Shown here one piece after another: positions 53,376-62,174 of a DNA stretch of 64,000 nucleotides. A model generated the notes under the pieces. The model had not been told where the DNA came from. It did no database searches and saw nothing but the letters and a program-made list of their open reading frames with translations. Numbering within the stretch: position 1 is the first letter of the stretch; each line of letters opens with the position of its first letter. The DNA is from Pandoraea terrigena. GTDB lineage: Bacteria; Pseudomonadota; Gammaproteobacteria; Burkholderiales; Burkholderiaceae. Location: assembly GCF_902459705.1 (NCBI RefSeq), contig NZ_CABPRU010000002.1:496001-560000 (forward strand), in the 5' to 3' direction. A program made the position numbers and the translations under genes.

Positions 53376-54353
53376 TCATCCGTGGGTTGCGGCGACGATA
53401 CTCATCGCCGCCATGCGCACGGCAATGCCGAACGACACTTGTTCGAGAATGACCGACTGCGGACCATCCGCGACCGCCGAATCGATCTCCACGCCCCGGT
53501 TCATCGGTCCAGGATGCATCACGATGGCATCGGGTCTGGCCAGGGCGAGACGCGCCGGCGTCAATCCGTAATACTTGAAATACTCCCCTGCCGACGGCAG
53601 CAACGCGCCGCTCATCCGTTCGTTTTGCAGACGCAGCATGATGATGACGTCGACATCGCGCAGCCCTTCGTCCATGTCGTGGAATACGCGTACGCCCAGT
53701 TGCTCGAGCCCCGCGGGCAGCAGCGTGCGCGGACCGATGGCGCGCACTTCCGGCACGCCCAGTGTGGTCAGCGCGTGAATGTCGGAGCGCGCCACGCGCG
53801 AATGCAGAATGTCACCAACGATGGCGACGGTCAGATTCTGAAATTCGCCCTTGTGATGGCGGATCGTGTACATATCAAGCAAGCCCTGCGTCGGGTGCGC
53901 GTGACGCCCGTCGCCCGCGTTGATGACATGCACGTGCGGCGCGCAATGCTCTGCAATCAGGTAAGGCGCGCCCGATTGGGCGTGACGCACGACGAACAGA
54001 TCCGCATGCATGGCCGACAGGTTGCCGATGGTGTCGAGCAGCGTTTCGCCCTTGCTCGTCGACGACGCATTGATATTCAGATTCAGCACATCGGCGGACA
54101 AACGCGCGGCGGCGATCTCGAACGTCGTGCGCGTACGCGTCGAATTCTCGAAGAACAGATTGAAGACCGACTTGCCACGCAACAACGGCACCTTCTTGAC
54201 GTCGGCATCGTTCACGCTGACGAACTGCTTGGCAGTGTCGAGAATGTGCGTCAACACGGCGCGCGGCAGCCCTTCCACCGTCAACAAATGCTTCAGTTCG
54301 CCGTTGCGGTTGAGCTGCGGGTGGCCACGCCGACCGAGGATTCCGTTAGCCAT
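53376..54353 (-). CDS. pyrB: Aspartate carbamoyltransferase catalytic subunit
   Basis: The 325-residue enzyme condenses carbamoyl phosphate and aspartate in pyrimidine synthesis. The carbamoyl-phosphate site [13 protein letters not shown], the [12 protein letters not shown] loop, [12 protein letters not shown] and the aspartate-side MLRLQNER are all intact. The N-terminal extension of about 20 residues ([15 protein letters not shown]) is typical of the class that pairs with PyrC'. It is first of the pyrB-pyrC' pair, downstream of ruvX on the same strand with a 74-base gap. The start is ATG at 54353. No uracil-responsive leader hairpin was obvious. Confidence 0.96.
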   Translation of the reverse strand: MANGILGRRGHPQLNRNGELKHLLTVEGLPRAVLTHILDTAKQFVSVNDADVKKVPLLRGKSVFNLFFENSTRTRTTFEIAAARLSADVLNLNINASSTSKGETLLDTIGNLSAMHADLFVVRHAQSGAPYLIAEHCAPHVHVINAGDGRHAHPTQGLLDMYTIRHHKGEFQNLTVAIVGDILHSRVARSDIHALTTLGVPEVRAIGPRTLLPAGLEQLGVRVFHDMDEGLRDVDVIIMLRLQNERMSGALLPSAGEYFKYYGLTPARLALARPDAIVMHPGPMNRGVEIDSAVADGPQSVILEQVSFGIAVRMAAMSIVAATHG

Positions 54354-54427
54354 GCAGGGGCTCCGCAGCGAGAGGGCATGACACGGCGTCGCGCTGGCGA
54401 CGCTCAGGCGTGACGCCGGTCGGGATA

Positions 54428-54856
54428 TCAGGCAGGAACATGCTCGTCGAAGTACTGCTGAAGGATGATGCGAGCGGCCTCGGCGTCGAGCGATGTCTTT
54501 TGCGAGACCTTGACCCCCGCTTCAGCCAGCGCTGCCGCGGCAGCGACGGACGAATAGCGCTCGTCGACCCATACGACCGGCACGTTGAATCGTCCGTTGA
54601 GTTGGTTGCCGAAGCGCTTGGCTTGCTGGGTCATCTCGTGCGGCGTACCGTCCGGATGACACGGCAGCCCGACGACGATGCGTTCAGGTTGCCATTCGGC
54701 AATGAGCTTGCCGGTCTCGGCGAACCGGACTTCACGATTGAGATTGGCCACGACGGTCAGGGCGCTGGCCTCGCGCAACACCAGATTGCCGATCGCGACT
54801 CCGATTCGGCGCTCGCCGTAATCGAAGGCGAGGACCGTGGCACTGCCTGCCGTCAT
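54428..54856 (-). CDS. ruvX: Holliday junction resolvase-like / pre-16S rRNA nuclease
   Basis: The 142-residue YqgF-family protein has an RNase H-like fold: [16 protein letters not shown] (first catalytic Asp), [32 protein letters not shown] (catalytic Glu in DER), and a C-terminal [17 protein letters not shown] with the last Asp. It takes part in 5' maturation of 16S rRNA and was first proposed as a junction resolvase. It overlaps yqgE by four bases (ATGA), the usual conserved pair. The start at 54856 was chosen for that overlap; the longer frame lies inside yqgE. Confidence 0.94.
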   Translation of the reverse strand: MTAGSATVLAFDYGERRIGVAIGNLVLREASALTVVANLNREVRFAETGKLIAEWQPERIVVGLPCHPDGTPHEMTQQAKRFGNQLNGRFNVPVVWVDERYSSVAAAAALAEAGVKVSQKTSLDAEAARIILQQYFDEHVPA

Positions 54857-55422
54857 GCGTGACCCGCGTCGGCGGACAGCATCGACGACGTGACGCCCAG
54901 CAACGCCAGCGCAGCGTCGAAGCGATCGGCCGGCGGCACATCGAACACGATGCCCGGGTCGGCCGCCACCGTCAGCCACCCGTTGCGACCTATTTCGTCT
55001 TCCAGTTGTCCGGCGCCCCAGCCCGAATGCCCAAGCGTGAGCAGGAACCGCTGCGGCCCTTGACCATTGGCAACGGCTTCCAGCACGTCCTTCGAGGTCG
55101 TCATCTCGAGACCGCCCGGCACCGACAGCGAGGAGCTATAGGGCGTGCCGGTCGGCTCATGCAACACGAAACCACGTTCGGTTTGCACCGGCCCGCCGAA
55201 GAACACCGGCTGATGCGCGAGAGGATCGATTTCCAGCTTGAGATCCAGCCGCTCGAACAGCGACTGCAGATCGATATCGGTCGGACGATTGATGACCAGC
55301 CCGATCGCCCCTTTTTCGCTGTGCTCGCACAGGTATACGACAGCGCCGGAAAACGTCGGGTCGGCCATGCCGGGCATGGCGATGAGGAACTGATTCGTGA
55401 GATTGATACGGTCGTTCGGCAT
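54853..55422 (-). CDS. yqgE: YqgE/AlgH family protein
   Basis: The 189-residue protein starts [19 protein letters not shown], followed by [40 protein letters not shown] and [15 protein letters not shown], all signatures of this conserved family of unknown biochemical function. It is the upstream partner of ruvX. The start at 55422 fits the family length; 37 additional codons are open upstream but lie outside the conserved region. The preceding 144 bases hold no gene. Confidence 0.93.
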   Translation of the reverse strand: MPNDRINLTNQFLIAMPGMADPTFSGAVVYLCEHSEKGAIGLVINRPTDIDLQSLFERLDLKLEIDPLAHQPVFFGGPVQTERGFVLHEPTGTPYSSSLSVPGGLEMTTSKDVLEAVANGQGPQRFLLTLGHSGWGAGQLEDEIGRNGWLTVAADPGIVFDVPPADRFDAALALLGVTSSMLSADAGHA

Positions 55423-55566
55423 AGGGCCAAAGTTTATCGGAAGCTGTTTGACGGTCTGCCGCCCGGATGTCGCGTTCCGCAGCGGGTGCGACGGGCCGGC
55501 AGACGAACTTTTTCCGCATCGTGATACGGCCATCGGCTGCCAATGGCAGCCTTTGCGCCGACTTTA

Positions 55567-56952
55567 TCACGGAACGTCGCGCCCGGTGACGAGCCGCTGT
55601 CCGAATACGCTGGCGTCCAGCGCACGCTCGCGCCACATCGCCATTTCCGCGATCAGGTCGGGACGCGACTCCGGATACGTATCGGCGGCGAACTGATGCA
55701 GCATGCCGCGCAACGCCTTGACCGTCATCGCCAGCGCCGCCGGGCCGCCCGGCGCCGCAGGCGGCGAGACCGCGAGCCGCTCGCCGGTGGCAGCCACCGC
55801 CGCCGCGAGCCGCGCGACCGGCGCCAGCCCAATGCCCGCCGAGTATTCCGCCACCTTCGCGGCGACCGCCGGATCGTTCAAATTGGGCAGCGCGTCGTCC
55901 GCCAGGCTCAGAAACGTCTGGCAGACGTCCTGGCGCACCGCCAGTGGCCCAATGCGCAGCCAGTCGCGCGAACTGTTCCCCGCGCCCTGCTTCTGTGCGA
56001 CCTGCGCGGCATCGACCAGCGGTTCGGGCAGGTGGCCGGGATGACGCAGCACGCCAAAGTCGGTCAACAGCGTGCCCAGCCACCGATCCGGGGCTTGTGA
56101 ATGCCAGGTGGCAAGCGCTTCGAGCAGGTCGCGGCCGGGGACCGCCTCGCTGGCGCCCTTCGCGCCGGCACTCGCCACCGCTGAGGGGGCAGCCGCGGAT
56201 GCCGCCCCGGCGTCCGGTACATCACGACGCGTCAGTTGTTTGCGCAATGCCATGTTCATCCGCCCGATCTGGCGCTTGTCGGCCAGACTGAGCGGCGTGC
56301 GGGCAAACCGCAGCCATGCGGCGGCCAGACGCCAGTAATCGAGCGGTGCCGTCGCGCCCGCGCGGTGGAGATCGGCGGCCAGATCGGCCAGTTGACCCAG
56401 CGCCGCCGTGGTATCGGTCGCCTGCGCATCGGGACGCAGCAGGCGCAACAGCACGCGCTCGACGTCCGCGCGCAATGGGGCGGTACCGGCCGGCAGGCCG
56501 TCCAGGCGCGGTTGTGCGACCGCCCACCCTGCCATACGAAGCTCGCCCGGCGACGGTGCGCCGGCCCAGTTCTCGGAAACAGCGTGAGCATCGGCCGTTG
56601 CCGGGACTGACGCCAGTGGGATTCCCACCGACCAGACATCGCGCTCGAACCGGCGCAGGGCATTACGCAGGGCGTCCTGACCGCCCGACTCACCATAGGC
56701 CGCCTCGGCGATCGCCTGCACGAGGCGCTCGCCATGCAACGCCCAATCGGCGTGGCCGCTCGACTGGAGCAGGCGGTTGGCCCGCCGCAGCGGCCCAAGC
56801 GACGCTGCCGGGCCGTTCGACCACGCGTCGGAGGCTTCGGTCAGCGCGTCTGCCACCTCGGGCAAACGCCACAAGGGCGTGTCGCGCGTCTCGCGCGGGG
56901 ACGTTCCGGGGGTGTTGATGGTGGTGTCGGAAGGCGTTTGCGGCGTCACCAT
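55567..56952 (-). CDS. Unrecognised helix-rich protein, 461 residues
   Basis: The product begins MVTPQTPSDTTINTPGTSP. It is rich in Ala, Leu, Arg and Trp, predicted to be almost all helical, and has no signal peptide or membrane segment. Repeated helix pairs such as PLRRANRLLQSSGHADWALHGERLVQAIAEA and LALAATWHSQ-like stretches suggest a scaffold or helical-bundle fold. An Ala/Ser/Pro linker lies near residues 240-270. I recognise no family. It stands between yqgE and rubredoxin genes on the same strand, with 144 and 192 bases on either side. Codon use matches the neighbours, and a start at 56952 rather than the longer frame is favoured by composition. Confidence 0.6.
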   Translation of the reverse strand: MVTPQTPSDTTINTPGTSPRETRDTPLWRLPEVADALTEASDAWSNGPAASLGPLRRANRLLQSSGHADWALHGERLVQAIAEAAYGESGGQDALRNALRRFERDVWSVGIPLASVPATADAHAVSENWAGAPSPGELRMAGWAVAQPRLDGLPAGTAPLRADVERVLLRLLRPDAQATDTTAALGQLADLAADLHRAGATAPLDYWRLAAAWLRFARTPLSLADKRQIGRMNMALRKQLTRRDVPDAGAASAAAPSAVASAGAKGASEAVPGRDLLEALATWHSQAPDRWLGTLLTDFGVLRHPGHLPEPLVDAAQVAQKQGAGNSSRDWLRIGPLAVRQDVCQTFLSLADDALPNLNDPAVAAKVAEYSAGIGLAPVARLAAAVAATGERLAVSPPAAPGGPAALAMTVKALRGMLHQFAADTYPESRPDLIAEMAMWRERALDASVFGQRLVTGRDVP

Positions 56953-57144
56953 AGGCCATCTCCTGGCCATGCGGCCGGTCGTCGTGAATTCGGGCGGGAA
57001 GTCCGCTGCGTCACCGTCCCGGCCGATGGCCGGGCAGATCGTCGAGCACCACACCGTGCAGACGGCGTCGCGCTGATCGGATATCTCCGAGAACGCGGCA
57101 AACGCGCGAGGATCCCGGGGAACAGGCGGCTGGGCCGCCCTTCC

Positions 57145-57315
57145 TCAGATCTGCACCATCTCGAAGTCTTCCTTGCGGGCGCCGCACTCCGGGCAGGTCC
57201 AGTTGATGGGCACGTCTTCCCAGCGTGTGCCTGGCGCAATTCCCTCATCGGGCACCCCTGCCTCTTCGTCGTAAATCCAACCGCAAATGAGGCACATCCA
57301 GCTCTTGTATTCCAT
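57145..57315 (-). CDS. Rubredoxin
   Basis: The 56-residue protein reads MEYKSWMCLICGWIYDEEAG, then PGTRWEDVPINWTCPECGA and a short acidic tail. The two CxxC pairs (Cys8, Cys11, Cys41, Cys44) ligate a single iron. It carries electrons in the cytoplasm; the partner, such as an alkane hydroxylase or peroxide-detoxifying system, is not visible here. It is divergent from thiD across 217 bases. Its length is exactly that of the family. Confidence 0.95.
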   Translation of the reverse strand: MEYKSWMCLICGWIYDEEAGVPDEGIAPGTRWEDVPINWTCPECGARKEDFEMVQI

Positions 57316-57532
57316 GCTTTCTTCAGCGACGAGCGTTCCGTTACAATGGCTTTGTCAACCGCTTCGGGCCCCGCCGACAGAGATGTCGTACGGTGTAGTG
57401 GGAACCTGCCGGTGCATTCGTTGTCCGGCGGGCGCTGCCCACGGCGCTTTTCAGCGCTCCGAAACGGGCATTTAAGGCGTGATGGTACCAACGAACCCAA
57501 GGCGTGACCAGATCGCCGTCTATCCTGCCTCC

Positions 57533-58375
57533 ATGCACACTGAATCCCCTCCCATTCTCCTGAGCTTCGGACTCTCCGACCCCACTTCGGCCACCGGTGT
57601 CCAGGCTGACCTGCTTACCTTCGCCAGCATGGGGGGCTACGGCGTGTCGGTGCTCACCGGTTACTCCGCCCAAGACTCGCGCACCTGCAATGACGTACAG
57701 CCGGTCGACCCGGACTGGGTCGTCGACCAGGCCCGCATGCTGCTCGAAGACATGCCCGTCGCCGCCTTCAAGGTCGGCAGCGCCGTCAACGCCGAGAACG
57801 TCGCCGCCATTGCCGAGATCGTCGCCGATTACGACGAGACGCCTCTCGTGGTGGCGCCCGACTTCGGCTTGGCCGGCGAGCACCTGCTCTCGGCCGACGA
57901 GTTGCGAGAGGCCACGGCCGGCCTGCTCGTGCCGCAGGCCAGCGTGCTCGTCGTGAGCCCGGCCAATGCGATTGCGCTGGCACAGACCGTCACGGAGAAC
58001 GAGAACCTTTCGCTCGACGAAGCGGTTGCCATCCTGTTGGAGAATGGCTGTGAATTCATTCTGGTGAGTGACAACAACGGGCCGCAATTCACACACACGC
58101 TCTACACCGACGGCGGCGTCGTGCGCGAGGACGCCTGGGACAGGCCCGCCCACAACGTGGCTGGCGCCATCGACACGTTGGCGGCCGCCGTCACCGCGAT
58201 GCTCGCCAACGGTCTCGCCGTGCCCGAAGCCGTCAGCGAAGCGCAGGAGTATCTGCAACAGGTGCTGGAGAACGCGTTCCGCCCGGGCATGGGACGCCAT
58301 TTCCCCGACCGCTTCTTCTGGGCGCGCAGCGAAGAGGCCGATCAGGAAGAGGAAGGCGACGCCCCCAAAGCTTGA
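57533..58375 (+). CDS. thiD: Hydroxymethylpyrimidine/phosphomethylpyrimidine kinase, divergent form
   Basis: The 280-residue protein has a ribokinase-like fold related to ThiD: ILLSFGLSDPTSATGVQADLLTFASMGGYGVSVLTGYSAQD in the substrate half, MLLEDMPVAAFKVGS, and AGAIDTLAAAVTAML in the ATP/anion-hole half. The usual GSDPSGGAG motif is altered to LSDPTSATG, and an acidic tail (EEADQEEEGD) is added. It probably phosphorylates HMP and HMP-P for thiamine synthesis, but the motif changes leave some doubt. The start at 57533 matches the family; GTG at 57479 or ATG at 57482 would add about 18 residues and has AAGG upstream. Confidence 0.78.
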   Translation: MHTESPPILLSFGLSDPTSATGVQADLLTFASMGGYGVSVLTGYSAQDSRTCNDVQPVDPDWVVDQARMLLEDMPVAAFKVGSAVNAENVAAIAEIVADYDETPLVVAPDFGLAGEHLLSADELREATAGLLVPQASVLVVSPANAIALAQTVTENENLSLDEAVAILLENGCEFILVSDNNGPQFTHTLYTDGGVVREDAWDRPAHNVAGAIDTLAAAVTAMLANGLAVPEAVSEAQEYLQQVLENAFRPGMGRHFPDRFFWARSEEADQEEEGDAPKA

Positions 58376-58402
58376 GCGTAGGTTTTGGCTGCCCCCAAAG
58401 CA

Positions 58403-58431
58403 CAACGCCCGCGTATCTCGCGGGCGTTGGT
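58403..58431. terminator. Hairpin terminator between thiD and pglL
   Basis: The 11-bp arms CAACGCCCGCG and CGCGGGCGTTG (58403-58413 and 58419-58429) have loop TATCT. The T-run is short, but the site lies between convergent genes, where a terminator is expected. Confidence 0.65.
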
Positions 58432-58474
58432 ATTCATGATCGAGGCGGGTACGTCGGCGGTGTCCCCACCGGGC

Positions 58475-60310
58475 TTACGCCAGTGACGGCGACGTCCCTG
58501 GCGGCGCCGCGCTCGCGACGTCGTCCGCCTCGCCCTTCGGGCGCCCCCACGTCTCGATGACCCGCGTGACGAACGGCTTCAGCGCGTCACCCTGCTCGCG
58601 CAGCATCCGGACAAGCGCGGCGTACTGTCCTTCGAAAATCGCCGAGTTGTAGTACTTCAGGCGTCGAATGTCCTCGAGTGCTTCGTCGTCGCGCCCCGCG
58701 AGGGCCAACAGCACGATGTAACGCTTGATCATCGTCGGCCCGGCACCCAGCGCCAGCGCTTCGCGATGCGCCGCCAGTTTCTCGTCGAGCTGATCCCGAT
58801 TCAGGAACAACGCCCCCGTGACCGCGTAGTCGCCATACGGCGTGAAGAAGAGCGCCGGATCCCTGCGATACGTCTCGATCTTGCCGGCGCGATAAGCCAC
58901 TTCGACGCGCTGATAATCGTGATAGAGCCAGGGAATCGCCACGCACGCAAACAGCAAGATCACACCGTTGATGGCACCGGCAGCCGTGGGCGACACGCTA
59001 TCGATCGCCTTCGTCTCGCAAAAGCCGAGCAGAAACAGCGCAGGCAGCAGAAAGAACGCATAGTGCTGCGGATACTCCAGCATGGCGTGCACCGCAAGCA
59101 TGCCGAGCAGCACGAAGGCGAGCGCGACCGGGGCCGTCTTGATGCCGCGCACCGCACGGGCGAACCAGAACGCCAGCGGCAACAGGACCGCCAACGCACC
59201 GACAATGCCGGTCTTCGCGAGCAGATCGAGCAGCACGTTATGGGCGTTGTCCGCCATTTCAACGGGGCCAAGCTTGTCGACCAAGGCAAACTGCGCATCG
59301 ATGTAGTTCGACCATCCCGCACCGAACCACCAGTGCTCGCGGAAGATCGCCAGACCGTACTCCCACAGGTTCAGGCGTCCCGTGACCTGGCCGGCCTGCT
59401 GCATTCTGGCCACGGCGCTCCCGTCAAGCGCCAACCCCCACCTGACATTCGCCCAGTTGACGAACATCGTCGCCAGGGCGAGCAGGGGAAGCATTGCGAC
59501 CGGCACGAACCAGCGTGTCGACCGGCGCATGTTGCGCCCCGTCTCGGCGCGCGCCATCCACACGAGCCACACCCCGAACGCCGACAGCAGCGCCAGTTGC
59601 AGCCACGGCGTGCGCGAGCCAGTCAGACAGATACCGATATCGAACGCCGCGCACACCACAAACCAGAGCCAGGCGGGCAGCTTGCGCTGATACCAGAGAT
59701 AGAACGCGCCCGCGCTGGCGAGCGACAAATACGTTGCCAGGTGATTCGGCTGATACATGTTGCCGAACAGGCGCCGCGCGACCGTCACCGAGTACTTGGC
59801 CACCAGCCAAGGCACGTCGGCTTCCAGATGAAACGCTTGCATGACCTGCGCGCCCACGGCGTACAGCCCCCCCAGGGTGAGGGCCACGGCACTCCATCGC
59901 ATGAGCACGTCGCGCCATCCGAGTTGTGCCAGCCAGAACCCTGAATTCACGGCCACGATCATCGCCACGCCATAGAGCAGCGCGGTCATCATCAGTTGCG
60001 GCAGCTCGGTCGGCACGGTGGCACGCTGCACAAGAATGACCGCGACAAACGCGAGCGGCATCCATGTGACGCGAGGCATACGAAGCGCGCGCGCATCGCG
60101 CTGCCACACGGCGATCATCGAGAGCACACCCAGCAACGCGAACAGCGAAAACGTCAGCGCTTCCGCATAAAAGGTGGAAATCGGATATGTGTGCTTGACG
60201 AGGTTATAGGGCCAGGCCCAGATCAAGCCCATCGTGAGCCCGATCATCGAGAGAAGCAGAGGAGGAAACAAGATCGCCGCCGTGCAATGCACCCGTTGGA
60301 AGATGCGCAA
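58475..60310 (-). CDS. pglL: PglL-type O-oligosaccharyltransferase (Wzy/WaaL superfamily)
   Basis: The 611-residue inner-membrane protein has about 12-13 helices. It carries the Wzy_C signature region with a large periplasmic loop (GQVTGRLNLWEYGLAIFREHWWFGAGW, then DNAHNVLLDLLAKTGI), and a cytoplasmic or periplasmic C-terminal helical part (about 480-595) typical of the PglL-specific domain. An N-terminal NMYQPNHLATYLSL motif also matches PglL. It transfers lipid-linked glycan to Ser or Thr of exported proteins. It follows the type IV pilin gene, a classical pilin-glycosylation arrangement. An O-antigen ligase role is the alternative, less likely because of the C-terminal domain and context. 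Confidence 0.85.
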   Translation of the reverse strand: MRIFQRVHCTAAILFPPLLLSMIGLTMGLIWAWPYNLVKHTYPISTFYAEALTFSLFALLGVLSMIAVWQRDARALRMPRVTWMPLAFVAVILVQRATVPTELPQLMMTALLYGVAMIVAVNSGFWLAQLGWRDVLMRWSAVALTLGGLYAVGAQVMQAFHLEADVPWLVAKYSVTVARRLFGNMYQPNHLATYLSLASAGAFYLWYQRKLPAWLWFVVCAAFDIGICLTGSRTPWLQLALLSAFGVWLVWMARAETGRNMRRSTRWFVPVAMLPLLALATMFVNWANVRWGLALDGSAVARMQQAGQVTGRLNLWEYGLAIFREHWWFGAGWSNYIDAQFALVDKLGPVEMADNAHNVLLDLLAKTGIVGALAVLLPLAFWFARAVRGIKTAPVALAFVLLGMLAVHAMLEYPQHYAFFLLPALFLLGFCETKAIDSVSPTAAGAINGVILLFACVAIPWLYHDYQRVEVAYRAGKIETYRRDPALFFTPYGDYAVTGALFLNRDQLDEKLAAHREALALGAGPTMIKRYIVLLALAGRDDEALEDIRRLKYYNSAIFEGQYAALVRMLREQGDALKPFVTRVIETWGRPKGEADDVASAAPPGTSPSLA

Positions 60311-60315
60311 GCATA

Positions 60316-60347
60316 ACGAAAAATGGCTGCCCCGGGGGCAGCCATTT
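60316..60347 (-). terminator. Intrinsic terminator of pilA, directly before pglL
   Basis: The 13-bp arms AAATGGCTGCCCC and GGGGCAGCCATTT (60321-60333 and 60335-60347) form a long stem (loop about 3-5 bases when opened). On the minus strand it is followed by TTTTTCG. It ends 6-10 bases before the pglL start, so pglL expression requires readthrough or a promoter within the hairpin region. Confidence 0.75.
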
Positions 60348-60449
60348 CACACCCGACGCGCGTGGCTACGCCGTCGATAATTCCGCCGCCTCGGAAGGCC
60401 ACGCTGGAGGTCGCGCCACCGTTAGGCGGCCGTTAGGTCAACGTTACGT

Positions 60450-60493
60450 CGACGTAGTGCCGACGTAGCGCCGACGTAACGCCGACGTAACGC
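60450..60493. repeat. Four tandem 11-bp repeats downstream of pilA
   Basis: Four consecutive units of CGACGTARYGC occupy 60450-60493, with a fifth degenerate unit to 60504. The perfect palindrome TACGTCGACGTA (60446-60457) overlaps the first unit, and a duplicated CCGTTAGG lies just to the left. It is noncoding, in the 234-base gap between pilA and pglL. Confidence 0.8.
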
Positions 60494-60544
60494 CGACCTC
60501 GCGTCGATGCAGCTCGACGCGACTCCGCCATCCGAACGGCGACC

Positions 60545-61069
60545 TCAGCCCGCCTTACCGGTGACCGCTGCCGCACGGCACTCCGGCGGTGCCAGCTTGC
60601 CCGGCAACGTCGCGCCGTTCGGCGCCCCTTCGCGGCCCTGGGCGTAACACGTCCACACGATCTGGCCTGCCGGGGCCTTGCCGACCGTCAGCGCCTTCTG
60701 CGCGCCGTCGGCAGCGGTGCTCGTCGGCACCAGCACCAGCGCACCGTCGCCCGCACGTTGCGTATAAGCGACCGTCACGTTGCCGGTCACGGCATCGATA
60801 GTTACTGCATTCACGTTGTCGGTCGCGCTCGGCGCCTGCCAGCCGCTGTTGAACGGCGCGCCGTGCATGGCGTTCTCGCTCACGAGTGCCTTGGCCGACG
60901 CCCCAGCCCCCAGCCCCTCGACAACACGTGCACGCACCAGGTAATTCTGCAAATACGGAACCCCAGCCATGACCAGCACACCGATGATCGCCAACACGAT
61001 CATCAACTCGATCAGGGTGAAACCCCGGGACTTGGCAATACCGGAGGTCCGGTGGCCGAAACGACGCAT
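60545..61069 (-). CDS. pilA: Type IV pilin (PilA-like)
   Basis: The 174-residue prepilin has a 16-residue positively charged leader ending SRG, cut by prepilin peptidase before FTLIELMIVLAIIGVL, the hydrophobic alpha-1 helix with the essential Glu5. The globular part has two C-terminal cysteines (WTCYAQG and PPECRAA) that would form the D-loop disulfide. Ser/Thr-rich stretches (PTSTAADGAQ) are plausible O-glycosylation sites for the adjacent PglL; which residue is used cannot be read. GGGAG lies ten bases before the ATG. Regulation may involve a sigma-54-like site upstream. Confidence 0.92.
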   Translation of the reverse strand: MRRFGHRTSGIAKSRGFTLIELMIVLAIIGVLVMAGVPYLQNYLVRARVVEGLGAGASAKALVSENAMHGAPFNSGWQAPSATDNVNAVTIDAVTGNVTVAYTQRAGDGALVLVPTSTAADGAQKALTVGKAPAGQIVWTCYAQGREGAPNGATLPGKLAPPECRAAAVTGKAG

Positions 61070-61146
61070 TGTGTAACTCCCTGCAAAAGCAATGAAAACA
61101 AAAGGGACATCGGGGGGAAGTGGGCGGAGTATGCCATACCCCCTTC

Positions 61147-61162
61147 GGCCAGCGCCCTGCCA
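61147..61162 (-). promoter_or_regulatory. Candidate sigma-54 promoter of pilA
   Basis: On the minus strand TGGCAGGGCGCTGGCC matches the -24/-12 pattern (TGGCA, five bases, TxGC) at most key positions. It would put the transcription start about 65 bases before the pilA ATG. Sigma-54 with PilR drives pilin genes in several proteobacteria. One -12 position deviates, so this is tentative. Confidence 0.3.
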
Positions 61163-61298
61163 CAGATCAAAATCGGGCGGGGCCGTACGGGTGAGGAGAA
61201 TCGTCCTAGTCAAAGGCGGGACGATTCGTCCGATCGGAAGCGAGGCTACCGGAACATCCACCGCGGACCGACGACATCGGCCCCGACAATGGACTCAA

Positions 61299-62027
61299 TC
61301 ATTTCGAAGAGGTTGCACGCATTTGACGTGCTTCACTACGACGCTTGAGCACCAGGCCCACCACCACGACCAGCAGCATGCCGATCGCCGCCGCCACGTA
61401 ATGCGTATAGTCGGCCGCAGCGCCCGGCAGATGCAGCCGGTCGCCAAGGCCAGGATCCGACGCGATCAGTCCTCCCGCAATCCAGCCGAGCAACGCCGCC
61501 CCGGCCATCACGATGAACGGGAATCGGTCCAGCGCCTTGAGCACCAGTTGCGAGCCCCAGACGATCAGCGGAATGCTAACAAGCAGACCGAAGATGACGA
61601 GCGGTAGCTGATGGTGATCGGCCGCCCCTTCCGCCGCGCCGGCAATGGCGATGACGTTGTCGATGCTCATCACCAGGTCGGCGATGACGATGGTCTTGAC
61701 CGCGGCCCAGAGCTTGTCCGCCGGTTGCACGCTGTCGTGGGCGTCATGGTCGGGCACCAGCAGCTTGATCCCGATCCAGATCAGCAGCACCCCGCCCACC
61801 GCCTTGAGATACGGCACCGCGAGCAGCGTCACGGCGAACGCGATCAGGATCACGCGCAGCACGATGGCGCCGATCGTGCCCCAGACGACACCCTGCAAAC
61901 GTTGCTTGGCCGGCAAATTGCGGCAGGCGAGCGCAATCACCACAGCATTGTCGCCACCCAGCAGGATGTCGATCATGATGATCTGCAGGACCGCAGCCCA
62001 GTTCAGCTCGGCAAAAAACGCAAGCAT
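61299..62027 (-). CDS. TerC-family integral membrane protein
   Basis: The 242-residue protein has seven predicted helices and the family's acidic membrane motifs: ALQIIMIDILLGGDNAVVIALA-like residues near 15-32 (GGDNAVV) and DLVMSIDNVIAIAGAAEG near 118-135. The first is preceded by the usual FFAELNW. TerC/YceF-type proteins export Mn2+ or are linked to tellurite resistance; metal transport is the better-supported role. It is monocistronic, between pilA and sucD on the same strand. Some homologues are controlled by a manganese riboswitch, but I see no such leader in the 55 bases before the sucD terminator. Confidence 0.9.
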   Translation of the reverse strand: MLAFFAELNWAAVLQIIMIDILLGGDNAVVIALACRNLPAKQRLQGVVWGTIGAIVLRVILIAFAVTLLAVPYLKAVGGVLLIWIGIKLLVPDHDAHDSVQPADKLWAAVKTIVIADLVMSIDNVIAIAGAAEGAADHHQLPLVIFGLLVSIPLIVWGSQLVLKALDRFPFIVMAGAALLGWIAGGLIASDPGLGDRLHLPGAAADYTHYVAAAIGMLLVVVVGLVLKRRSEARQMRATSSK

Positions 62028-62082
62028 GGCGGGAATATCCTCAGGAACGAATGAATCGAATGACTTGGGAAATGCAACAGCA

Positions 62083-62116
62083 AAAAAGGGAGCCCGATAT
62101 TCCGGGCTCCCTTTTT
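62083..62116 (-). terminator. Intrinsic terminator of the sucCD operon
   Basis: The perfect 14-bp arms AAAAAGGGAGCCCG and CGGGCTCCCTTTTT (62083-62096 and 62103-62116) have loop ATATTC. On the minus strand the stem ends in a T-run. It lies 58 bases after the sucD stop. Confidence 0.92.
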
Positions 62117-62174
62117 CCTGACCGATTGCACCGCCGCTGGTTCCAGCGGCGGAGATGCGGTCATCCCGCGCGAA

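Noticed and set aside
52653-54413. Rightward open frame of about 590 codons
   Set aside because: It is antisense to pyrC' and pyrB; a composition artefact of GC-rich coding DNA.
58766-59944. Rightward open frame of about 390 codons
   Set aside because: It is antisense to pglL and consists mostly of Arg, Gln and His.
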